A stretch of 39,890 nt of DNA from Candidatus Jacksonbacteria bacterium RIFCSPLOWO2_02_FULL_44_20 (GCA_001818155.1 MHJU01000038.1:1-39890); one strand, 5' to 3'; shown: positions 30,402 through 38,569, numbered from the stretch's first letter. The notes: generated by a model not told the origin, from the letters alone. Program-made: numbers and translations.

Positions 30402-30523
30402 ATAACGTCCCAGAATATGCGATGTTTGCCACTTGTATAATATGCCGAAGGCTCACCAGTGGCAAACATGGGCGGAGGCTTGCGGAGGTGCGGAACAAGC
30501 CGTAGCCGCATACACGCTGTTAT
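30402..30523 (-). repeat. attC-like nested dyad immediately 3' of ORF 30545-31276
   Basis: ATAAC/GTTAT outer arms; TATGCG/CGCATA; inner 12-bp ATGTTTGCCACT(30422-30433)/AGTGGCAAACAT(30458-30469). Confidence 0.5.
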
Positions 30524-30545
30524 GTGAAGTTTCATTTTTCAAATT
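30519..30545 (+). repeat. 27-bp inverted repeat, left copy
   Basis: GTTATGTGAAGTTTCATTTTTCAAATT; reverse complement of 31315-31341 with 2 mismatches. Confidence 0.9.
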
Positions 30546-31276
30546 TATTTTAACTCAAGATCATTAAGTGGTATGTAAGAATAATCATTTTCGGAGTTTA
30601 TTACTCCTTCCGGTGAACATTCTTTTGAATTAAAGAATACACCAGTTAATGCACAAAGGCCATTTTGGTATGAACAGTGCAAAGAAACCCAGGAATTATT
30701 TAATTTCGGACTGCCGTCTTCATCTGTTAGATAATAGTACCATACTCCATAATCTTTTCTATGTATGATACCCACAAATTTTAAATACAGATCATTTTTA
30801 TCTAAATTGCAATTTGTAGGTAGTTTACAAAAATCATCAACATAATACATTAAAGATTTTGCCATTTTGTTATCAGTTTCAATTATAGGAATAATTTTTA
30901 GAATGTCATCGGTGTTATTACTAATACATTGATATAGATTTGTGCTGGCGGTTAGATGAGGGGTAGTCAACACTTTATCTGATGTATTTTCAACTTTATA
31001 AATTTCACCAAAATTATAATACGATTCTTCCAATAGACTATTTTGTTGAAGGTTGGTAAATTGACTACTCGCTGTAATGTAATTTTGTATTTTTTGTTTT
31101 TGATCCTGAAATTCTTTATCGTCATATTCGTTCATCAAAACTTCATAAGCGTTAGTGACTTCCTTGAATTTATTCTCATTGGAAGTATTTTTTTCGCTGG
31201 ATTGTTGTGACAGCACAAATCCAAATATGATTATAATTACGACACATACCAGTAGGATGATTTTTGCTTTTTTCAT
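30545..31276 (-). CDS. Exported hypothetical protein, Cys-containing ectodomain
   Basis: MKKAKIILLVCVVIIIIFGFVLSQ N-terminal anchor; six Cys in the exported part; AT-rich. Confidence 0.75.
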   Translation of the reverse strand: MKKAKIILLVCVVIIIIFGFVLSQQSSEKNTSNENKFKEVTNAYEVLMNEYDDKEFQDQKQKIQNYITASSQFTNLQQNSLLEESYYNFGEIYKVENTSDKVLTTPHLTASTNLYQCISNNTDDILKIIPIIETDNKMAKSLMYYVDDFCKLPTNCNLDKNDLYLKFVGIIHRKDYGVWYYYLTDEDGSPKLNNSWVSLHCSYQNGLCALTGVFFNSKECSPEGVINSENDYSYIPLNDLELK

Positions 31277-31314
31277 AAATCTGGGTTAATTATAAATTTG
31301 CGGGTTTTTCTTAA

Positions 31315-31341
31315 AATTTGAAAAATGAAATTTCACTTAAC
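31315..31341 (-). repeat. 27-bp inverted repeat, right copy
   Basis: Minus strand GTTAAGTGAAATTTCATTTTTCAAATT; begins with GTTAAGT, which fits GTTRRRY. Confidence 0.9.
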
Positions 31342-31458
31342 TTATTTTTATACGAATTATTTTCGTAGTTGGATCTAAAATTTGTATAGTATACGAGCCT
31401 GTGTTACTTTGCAATAAGTATCAAACCTATCTGTACTTTAACAAACTATAAAGAAAGT

Positions 31459-31751
31459 ATGCAAATGCAATTAGAGCGAACAGAACAGGAATTACAAGTT
31501 AGAAACTATAGCCCCAAAACGGTAAAAAGCTATCTCTATGGGTTGCGGGAATATTTTGGTTTTAAAAAAATTAACTTGGAAATTTTGGACATTTTGTGCT
31601 TTCCAGAAAAGAAATTGAGGACATATTGCAGTCAACCCGGAATACAAAACATAAACTTTTATTATCGCTTGCCTATGGTGTAGGACTATGGGTCAGTGAA
31701 GTTACGGCATTGAGGGTGAGGGATATGGATTTAGAGGAAATGACTTATTAA
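31459..31751 (+). pseudogene. Decayed tyrosine recombinase/integrase
   Basis: Frame 1 QLERTEQELQVRNYSPKTVKSYLYGLREYFGFK (SAM-like N-terminal domain), then another frame VLSRKEIEDILQSTRNTKHKLLLSLAYGVGLWVSEVTALRVRDMDLEEMTY*; middle and C-terminal RHRY parts absent. Confidence 0.85.
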
Positions 31752-31866
31752 ACACACTCTAGAGATGCGCGCTCTTGCCTAAGTTTAATTTATGTGGTAT
31801 AGTCTTTGACACTTAATAATTGTTCTATAGAAAGTGGCCCTTCTTAAAGAAAGATGGGTGTGTGCT

Positions 31867-31904
31867 CTATACAGCAATTGTGAGATTAATAATTTGCTGT
31901 ATAG
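31867..31904. promoter_or_regulatory. 11-bp perfect inverted repeat upstream of DEAD-box gene
   Basis: CTATACAGCAA(31867-31877)...TTGCTGTATAG(31894-31904). Confidence 0.5.
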
Positions 31905-31946
31905 ATCCAAGATTTTTTTGGGTGTACACAGGAAATACACATATGT

Positions 31947-33182
31947 ATGTACCAACGCACCAGTTTAAGAACCGGGCGACAATTCCGTTCCAAAAGAATA
32001 AACTACTCTAGTTTTAGTAGAAGCCCAAGAGGCGCGCAAAGAGGCGGCGCGAGAGGAGGAAGAGGCGGGAGATTTAAGCCAGCTTTAGACATCGCGCAAT
32101 TTATTGAGAAATCAGCTCGCGGGATAGATGTAAAACAAGTGATCATCAAACATGCGTTTGGTGATTTTAATTTTTCTCCAGAGCTTAAACGCAACCTTGA
32201 AAGGAGAAATTATATTCAGCCAACGCCGATTCAAGATCAGGCGATTCCACATATTTTGGAAGGCCGGGATTTAGTTGGACTTGCTTCCACAGGTACCGGA
32301 AAAACCGGCGCGTTTCTTCTTCCATTGATTGAAAAAATTCACAAAGACCGCTCGCAAAAAGTTTTAATCATTGCGCCAACGCGCGAACTTGCCGAGCAGA
32401 TCAACTCTGAATTCAGAATGTTTGCGTATGGCATGAACATATTTTCCGCGCTCTGCATCGGCGGCATGCCGACATATAAACAATTGAACGCGTTAAAGAT
32501 GAACCCGCACGTTATCATCGGCACTCCGGGAAGATTGGGAGACATAGCGGATAGAAAAGCAATCGTTTTTTCATCTTTTAATAACGTCGTTGTGGATGAA
32601 ATTGACCGCATGCTGGACATGGGTTTTATAAAACCAATCGGCGATATTTTGAAATCGTTGAATCCAAAAAGGCAGTCTCTCTTTTTCTCCGCGACCATCC
32701 CGGCTCCTATCCGTAAATTGGCGCAACAGTTTTTGAATAATTTTATTATGGTTGAGATTCAGTCAGGCGTTACAGTGCACAACATAAATCAAAAAGTCAT
32801 CCGCACAGATAACCGAATAATGAAGTTTGATAAACTCAAAGAAATTTTGACCTTGCGCGAGGCCGAGAAAGTGCTTATCTTTAATGAAACAAAACGAGGC
32901 GTGGACGTGCTTACTCGGGACCTAAAGGACAGCGGGTTTAGAGCTTTGTGCATTCACGGCGATAAGCATCAGCGCGAACGGCAGAGATTTTTAACGCAGT
33001 TTAGGGAAAATAAAGTGCAGATTTTGGTTGCGACCGATGTCGCCTCGCGCGGGCTTGATATTAAAGACGTAACGCACGTGATTAATTACACGGTTCCTGA
33101 AACCTACGACGATTATATTCACCGCATCGGAAGAACCGGAAGAAGCGGAAGCAAAGGCACTGCAGTAACGTTTATTGAATAG
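31947..33182 (+). CDS. DEAD-box RNA helicase with RGG-rich N-terminus
   Basis: PTPIQDQAIP, ASTGTGKTGAF, VVDEIDRMLD, SAT motif, HRIGRTGRSG; N-terminal RGAQRGGARGGRGGRF. Confidence 0.95.
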   Translation: MYQRTSLRTGRQFRSKRINYSSFSRSPRGAQRGGARGGRGGRFKPALDIAQFIEKSARGIDVKQVIIKHAFGDFNFSPELKRNLERRNYIQPTPIQDQAIPHILEGRDLVGLASTGTGKTGAFLLPLIEKIHKDRSQKVLIIAPTRELAEQINSEFRMFAYGMNIFSALCIGGMPTYKQLNALKMNPHVIIGTPGRLGDIADRKAIVFSSFNNVVVDEIDRMLDMGFIKPIGDILKSLNPKRQSLFFSATIPAPIRKLAQQFLNNFIMVEIQSGVTVHNINQKVIRTDNRIMKFDKLKEILTLREAEKVLIFNETKRGVDVLTRDLKDSGFRALCIHGDKHQRERQRFLTQFRENKVQILVATDVASRGLDIKDVTHVINYTVPETYDDYIHRIGRTGRSGSKGTAVTFIE

Positions 33183-33185
33183 TCT

Positions 33186-34970
33186 ATGAACTATCAGGAA
33201 ATTCGCAATATCGCGATAATCGCGCACGTTGATCACGGCAAAACCACTCTCGTTGACCAGATGATGAGGCAGACAGGAATGAGCGAGGAAGGCGTGAGTA
33301 TGGATTCTAACGCGCTTGAAAAAGAACGAGGGATTACCATTTACGCGAAAAATGCGTCAATGTTTTATCGCGGAACGAAAATAAATATCGTTGATACGCC
33401 TGGGCACGCTGATTTTGGAAGCGAAGTTGAACGCGTCATCCGGTCAATTGACTGCGTTCTTTTAGTCGTTGACGCGGCAGAAGGGCCCATGCCGCAGACC
33501 AAATTTGTTCTGAAAAAATCGCTTGAGCTTGGATTGAAGCCCATTGTCGTACTCAATAAAATTGATAGAGCTGCGGCGCGGATAAACGAAGTCCACGATT
33601 TGGTTTTAGAACTCTTTATGGACCTCGGCGCGAATAACGAGCAACTGGACTTTGTAACTGTCTACACTATTGCCATAAAAGGCATAGCCAAACTGCATCT
33701 TGAAGATGAATCCGAGGATCTTACGCCGCTTTTTGAGACCATACTTAAACACGTGTCGCGAGCATTGCAAGATGCAAGCGCGCGCCTTCGCATGCAACCG
33801 TTTAATCTTGCCTACGATGATCACTTGGGACGCCTTGCGATCGGCAGAATTTACGAAGGAACCATAACAGTCGGACAAAAAGTTGTGATACAAAACTCCG
33901 CGCTTGAAAAAAGGCTGGCGAGAGTAACAAAATTATACACGTTCAATGGATTTAAAAGAGAGTCTGTTGAATCAGCTCTTGCCGGCGACATTGTGATGGT
34001 TGCCGGAATAACGGACATTGATATCGGCGAAACTATATGCGAAAACGAGGATCAGGAACCGCTTCCGGCAATTTCTATAGACGAGCCCACAATCTCACTT
34101 GATCTTCTTGTAAACAATTCTCCGCTTGCGGGGCGCGACGGAAAATTTGTAACAAATGGTCAAATCAAAGAGCGTCTGCAAAAGGAGCTTGAAGTAAATG
34201 TCGGGTTATCGGTTGATTTTTCTGGATCGGCGTATTATAGAATTTATGGACGAGGCGAAATGCATATTGCTATATTACTTGAGAATATGAGGCGCGAAGG
34301 ATATGAAGTCCAGGTTTCACAGCCGCAGGTGATTATCAAAGAAGTTGACGGCGTGAAATGCGAACCGTTTGAAGAATTAACGACGGATGTCCCGAGCGCT
34401 TGCTCTGGGGTTGTTATTGAAAAACTTTCGCGAAGACGCGGCAGAATGCTTCGTATGCAACAAATTGGGAACACAACGCGCATGGTTTTTGAAATTCCAA
34501 CGCGCGGGCTTTTGGGATACCGTGGCGAGTTTGTGGTGGATACGCGCGGGAATGGGATACTCGCATCAGAAGTTATCGGATTCAAACCTTATGTCGGCGA
34601 AATTGAAAAACATTTAACCGGCTCTATGGTTTCCATGACAACAGGTAAATCGCTCGGATTCGGGCTTTTTAATTTACAAGCGCGAGGGAATTTATACATC
34701 GGGCCAAATACCGATGTGTATGAAGGCATGGTTATAGGGAACGTCTCCAAAGGCAACGACATGGCAGTGAATCCAACTAAAGGAAAGCAACTCACAAATA
34801 TGCGCGCTTCTGGGACCGATGATGCCATCAACCTTACGCCCCCGGTTCCGATTACAATTGAACGTGGCCTTGAAATTATGCGCGACGACGAGTATTTGGA
34901 AGTAACCCCCAAAAATATCCGCTTGCGAAAACAAGTTTTGAAAGAAAACGAACGATTAAGGGCGAGGTAG
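33186..34970 (+). CDS. typA: Translational GTPase TypA/BipA
   Basis: AIIAHVDHGKTTLVDQMMRQTG; NIVDTPGHADFGSEVERV; VLNKIDR; family-typical C-terminus. Confidence 0.95.
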   Translation: MNYQEIRNIAIIAHVDHGKTTLVDQMMRQTGMSEEGVSMDSNALEKERGITIYAKNASMFYRGTKINIVDTPGHADFGSEVERVIRSIDCVLLVVDAAEGPMPQTKFVLKKSLELGLKPIVVLNKIDRAAARINEVHDLVLELFMDLGANNEQLDFVTVYTIAIKGIAKLHLEDESEDLTPLFETILKHVSRALQDASARLRMQPFNLAYDDHLGRLAIGRIYEGTITVGQKVVIQNSALEKRLARVTKLYTFNGFKRESVESALAGDIVMVAGITDIDIGETICENEDQEPLPAISIDEPTISLDLLVNNSPLAGRDGKFVTNGQIKERLQKELEVNVGLSVDFSGSAYYRIYGRGEMHIAILLENMRREGYEVQVSQPQVIIKEVDGVKCEPFEELTTDVPSACSGVVIEKLSRRRGRMLRMQQIGNTTRMVFEIPTRGLLGYRGEFVVDTRGNGILASEVIGFKPYVGEIEKHLTGSMVSMTTGKSLGFGLFNLQARGNLYIGPNTDVYEGMVIGNVSKGNDMAVNPTKGKQLTNMRASGTDDAINLTPPVPITIERGLEIMRDDEYLEVTPKNIRLRKQVLKENERLRAR

Positions 34971-34971
34971 G
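34948..34971. repeat. 24-bp direct repeat copy 1 (typA 3' end)
   Basis: ACGAACGATTAAGGGCGAGGTAGG identical to 36202-36225. Confidence 0.95.
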
Positions 34972-34980
34972 AAGACGAAC

Positions 34981-36117
34981 TCATGCCAAAATTTTGTCAA
35001 GGTGTTTGAGAAAATATTCAACCGGAAGAACTTGGATATTCCCATCCCATCGCGCGCGATTTCCACCATATATAAGATACGCGCGCGCCATTGGGTATTC
35101 TTTAAGAAATGCAAAAAGTCCTTTCAAATCATCTGTAGCGCCGCGCGCGCTGCGTTTCACCTCAATCGCCACAATCCCGCGCTCGCCATATAACACAATA
35201 TCCACCTCCTGACCCGCGATTGTGCGCCAAAAATACATTTGATAACCATAGCGCAGATAGTCATTCAAGGCGGCAATTTCCTGCATTACAAAGGTTTCAA
35301 GCGCCGCCCCATCAATATCTTCAGGTGTGTCAAGCGGACCTTTTGGGCGCAATGCTCGAAAGACGCCTGCGTCAAAAAAATAAAACTTCGGGTGCGCAAC
35401 TATCCGCCGTTTGGCTTTTTTGGTAAATACTGGAATCCGCTTTGCGATGAGCAAATCCTCAAGGATTGTAAAATAGTGTTCCACTACTTTGCGGTTGATT
35501 GCGCACTCTCGCGCGACCTCTGATATATTCAAAAGTTGCGCCTGCGAAAAACTCGCGGTCTCCAAAAAACGGCTAAACGCGCCAAGATTGCGTGTCAGCC
35601 CCTCTTGCTGAACCTCCTCGCGCAGATACGTCGCCACATACGACTCCACATATCGCCCCGGTTCGTGCTCATGAAATGTGGAAGGGAGGTGTCCATAGCG
35701 CAAAGCATGCGATAAAGTAAAATCATCGCCTAATTCAGATACGGTGAGCGGATGCATAAATAAAGTAAGCGCGCGGCCTGCGAGAAGATTTACATCTTTA
35801 CGCATAAGCTTGCGCGCGCTTGACCCTGTCAGAGCAAAAATAAGACCGCGTTCCTCAATCAGCCGATGCGCCTCATGGAGCAAAGCGGGGACTCTTTGCA
35901 CTTCATCTAAAACAACAATGTCATTCCACGGCATGGGGATTCTCTCTGCAAGCCGAGATGGTCTTGCTAAAAAATCGTTATATATCTCGGAATCAAGAAG
36001 GTCAAAATACAGAGCGCGCGGAAACTGCGCCTTGAGCCATGTGGTTTTTCCTGTACCGCGCGGGCCGAACAAAAAGAAGCTTTTATTTTTTGGTGGTATA
36101 AGTATTCTAGTATACAT
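34981..36117 (-). CDS. AAA_14 / DUF4143 ATPase
   Basis: FGPRGTGKTTWL; VVLDEVQRVP; MYFWRTIAGQEVDIVLYGERGIVAIEVKRSA. Confidence 0.9.
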   Translation of the reverse strand: MYTRILIPPKNKSFFLFGPRGTGKTTWLKAQFPRALYFDLLDSEIYNDFLARPSRLAERIPMPWNDIVVLDEVQRVPALLHEAHRLIEERGLIFALTGSSARKLMRKDVNLLAGRALTLFMHPLTVSELGDDFTLSHALRYGHLPSTFHEHEPGRYVESYVATYLREEVQQEGLTRNLGAFSRFLETASFSQAQLLNISEVARECAINRKVVEHYFTILEDLLIAKRIPVFTKKAKRRIVAHPKFYFFDAGVFRALRPKGPLDTPEDIDGAALETFVMQEIAALNDYLRYGYQMYFWRTIAGQEVDIVLYGERGIVAIEVKRSARGATDDLKGLFAFLKEYPMARAYLIYGGNRARWDGNIQVLPVEYFLKHLDKILA

Positions 36118-36152
36118 AACTCCATTTTATATAAAAAAGTGGAGTTTGTCAA
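36118..36152 (-). promoter_or_regulatory. Promoter plus 7-bp inverted-repeat operator of the AAA_14 gene
   Basis: TTGACA(36152-36147)-N17-TAAAAT(36129-36124); AACTCCA(36118-36124)/TGGAGTT(36140-36146). Confidence 0.6.
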
Positions 36153-36201
36153 GCCAAAAATTATTTTCGTTATGAAAGAATATGGTCTTTTTTGACAGAG
36201 C

Positions 36202-36225
36202 ACGAACGATTAAGGGCGAGGTAGG
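36202..36225. repeat. 24-bp direct repeat copy 2
   Basis: ACGAACGATTAAGGGCGAGGTAGG. Confidence 0.95.
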
Positions 36226-36252
36226 GGTGTGAAATTAAGAGAAACAAAAAAG

Positions 36253-36295
36253 AAAAGCTCCGACTTTGTCTGAACACAGTCGGAGCTTTTGGTTT
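36253..36295 (+). terminator. Bidirectional terminator, probably the original typA terminator
   Basis: AAAAGCTCCGACT(36253-36265)...AGTCGGAGCTTTT(36278-36290). Confidence 0.85.
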
Positions 36296-36304
36296 AGATT
36301 ACCT

Positions 36305-36634
36305 CTATATAAGAGGTCTCCTAAACAGCACCTCTACTATTTCCTCCGGCACACCCTTTAGCATCATCAGAGTCATAGGCATGATAGCCTCTTCTCTTTC
36401 TGATAAAGGAAATTGGCCACCTTCTATTTTATTCATTAATATCGATATCTCATCTTTAGATATCGGAAGACGGTCTGTTGGACCAACCACTTGCTTGACG
36501 TCCCCACTCCTGTCCACTGTTACCTCGCACTCATTGAGCCTTAAAGTGCGCAAATCAGCGGCGGGGAGATCAAAGCCAGTAAATTTCCATTCGATCCTTT
36601 GCCCATTTATCTCCATCATTGTCAAAGACCTCAT
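36305..36634 (-). CDS. Hypothetical protein
   Basis: 109-aa ORF; GAGG upstream of internal MMEINGQRIEWKFTGFDLP start; terminator downstream. Confidence 0.5.
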   Translation of the reverse strand: MRSLTMMEINGQRIEWKFTGFDLPAADLRTLRLNECEVTVDRSGDVKQVVGPTDRLPISKDEISILMNKIEGGQFPLSEREEAIMPMTLMMLKGVPEEIVEVLFRRPLI

Positions 36635-36747
36635 TGCACGGATCAGTCGTCCATGCTAAAGTTGTTCCGGGTATATAAAAGTATCTTAATGCGCATTTAC
36701 GCATTATCGTCCTCCAAGACGCACGAGCTTTTTTATACCCCTTTTTA

Positions 36748-36772
36748 TTTTCAACTGATTATCAGCTGAAAA
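36748..36772. promoter_or_regulatory. 25-bp near-palindrome
   Basis: TTTTCAACTGAT-T-ATCAGCTGAAAA, 1 mismatch, just downstream of minus-strand TTGACA-N17-TATGTT. Confidence 0.5.
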
Positions 36773-36887
36773 CCTGACAACATAGCAGAGTATTATAATT
36801 TTGTCAATACTAGCAGTCAAATAAGTATCTAATTTTACTCTAAAAATATGATAAAAATCAAACTATACATTATTTTGTTAAAATCTA

Positions 36888-36916
36888 TTGACACAAAATT
36901 GTCTCTTTGATACAAT
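36888..36916 (+). promoter_or_regulatory. Promoter of second TrmB-like regulator, predicted leaderless
   Basis: TTGACA-N17-TACAAT, 10 nt before ATG 36927. Confidence 0.65.
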
Positions 36917-36926
36917 AAAAACCGTT

Positions 36927-37757
36927 ATGCAACAGAGCGATCATACTATAGAAGAGGTACTTAAAACTATCGGTTTAAGCGAGAAAGAAGCGCAAGTTTA
37001 TCTGGGTCTTTTAGAGTTAGGAAGAGGAACAGTAAGCGCGGTGGCGCGTCGTGCCGGCATTAATCGCACATCAGGTTATCATCTATTAGATAGTATAATA
37101 GCAAAAGGTCTAGTGAGCGTTTCTGGAAAAGAGCCAAAGCAGGAATATGTTGCAGAGTCTCCAGATAAAATAATCGCGCTTTTAAAAAAGCAACTTGAAG
37201 CTGACGTAGCTCGGTTAAAGGCGGCAGAAGAATTAGTGCCCCAATTAAAGTCGCTTCACAATGTAACCAATCGTCCGCGCGTGAGATTTTATGAAGGCAA
37301 AGAAGGGTTGATGCAAGTTTATGAAGATACTCTCACATCGCGCGAGCCAATCCTCGCATACGCAACTTTTGAGGATATGCATAGAACATTGCCAAACTAC
37401 TTTCCTCTTTATTACAAACGCCGCGCGGCAAAGGGAATATATATTCGCGGAATTGTCCCTGACACTGAAATGGCTAGAGAAAGAATTAAACATAACCAAA
37501 AAGAAAAAAGAGAGGTAGCTTTAATTCCAGCGGACAAATTTTACTTCTCCCCGGAAATCAACATCTATGATAATAAAGTTATGATTGCCTCATGGAGAGA
37601 GAAATTGGGCATTATCATTGAAAGCGATGAAATCGCAGACGCTATGAAAAAAATTTACGAGCTCGCGTGGGTTGAGGCAAAACGTTTGGATGAGAAGAAA
37701 AGCGATCACAACCCCTTAAACATCGGCAAACCGTTTTCCGGGCTTACTGGCACATAA
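36927..37757 (+). CDS. TrmB-family-like transcriptional regulator
   Basis: EVLKTIGLSEKEAQVYLGLLELGRGTVSAVARRAGINRTSGYHLLDSIIAKGLVS HTH; ORF-track start (TTG 36888) is the -35 element. Confidence 0.85.
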   Translation: MQQSDHTIEEVLKTIGLSEKEAQVYLGLLELGRGTVSAVARRAGINRTSGYHLLDSIIAKGLVSVSGKEPKQEYVAESPDKIIALLKKQLEADVARLKAAEELVPQLKSLHNVTNRPRVRFYEGKEGLMQVYEDTLTSREPILAYATFEDMHRTLPNYFPLYYKRRAAKGIYIRGIVPDTEMARERIKHNQKEKREVALIPADKFYFSPEINIYDNKVMIASWREKLGIIIESDEIADAMKKIYELAWVEAKRLDEKKSDHNPLNIGKPFSGLTGT

Positions 37758-38569
37758 ATTGTACCAGCTCTTTCTTTTAACCCTTGAATATATTGATACT
37801 GCAAATATCGTTCTGTTAAACTTTCATTGATAATTTTTTGCGCGTCTCTCTGCCCTTGGGCTTCTATCCGTTTTCGTTCCGCTTCTTTTTGCTCTTTTGC
37901 TAGTATAAAATCAAAACGCTGGGCTTCTTGCTCGGCGCGCAATTTCTCTTCAATTGCATCTGCCAGTTTTTGCGGAAGAACCACATTTCTGATGAGCACG
38001 TCCTCAACCGCAAATCCTCGCTGGTTAAGTTGGGCTTTGATATTTTCCAAAATTTTTTGCCCGGCCTCTTCACGTTTTTCTGAATAAAGCGCGTTCGCAT
38101 CAAACTGCGCCACAACTCCGCGGATACTGCTTCGTATAGTTGGACGGAGAATTTTGCTTTCATATTCCTTTCCGATTTTTTTGTAAATTTCCGATGCTTC
38201 CGTGTCTATTATATGATACAGGGCAGTGATGTCTAAGTTTACGGTAAGCCCCTCTTTTGTAAGCACATTGATTGAGTCATCAGCCTTTATTTGTCCCTCT
38301 CCGGTGCGGGATGTCATAGTATAATCGTTCGTTTGTGTGCTCATTGCAACTACGCGCGCGAAAGGAATTTTGAACTGAAGCCCTGGTTGCAGTTCTCTGT
38401 CAAACGCGCGCCCAAAAAAATCCATCACACCCACATGCCCTGCAGGCACAACGGTAAGTGTGATGGAAAAAAGAATAAAAATAACCAAAAGAACGATAAA
38501 TAGGCCAACAGCGCGGCGCAGATTTTTCAAAAAAGGGATCTTGAATAACAAGTCTTTTTGGTCTATCAT
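37706..38569 (-). CDS. SPFH/prohibitin-family membrane protein
   Basis: VPAGHVGVMDFFGRAFDRELQPGLQFKIPFA...EVLIRNVVLPQKLADAIEEKLRAEQEAQRFDFILAKEQKEAERKRIEAQGQRDAQKII-type coiled region. Confidence 0.88.
   Translation of the reverse strand: MIDQKDLLFKIPFLKNLRRAVGLFIVLLVIFILFSITLTVVPAGHVGVMDFFGRAFDRELQPGLQFKIPFARVVAMSTQTNDYTMTSRTGEGQIKADDSINVLTKEGLTVNLDITALYHIIDTEASEIYKKIGKEYESKILRPTIRSSIRGVVAQFDANALYSEKREEAGQKILENIKAQLNQRGFAVEDVLIRNVVLPQKLADAIEEKLRAEQEAQRFDFILAKEQKEAERKRIEAQGQRDAQKIINESLTERYLQYQYIQGLKERAGTIYVPVSPENGLPMFKGL

Noticed and set aside
30519-31341. MITE or IS element interpretation of the 27-bp inverted repeats
   Set aside because: No transposase and no clear target-site duplication at the outer edges; kept as a cassette-like unit instead.
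31820-32011. 63-aa ORF upstream of the helicase
   Set aside because: Overlaps the helicase start and the inverted-repeat leader; no family resemblance.
25352-36117. Recombination between the two DUF4143 genes as paralogous repeats
   Set aside because: The proteins are clearly divergent and no long nucleotide identity was visible between them.
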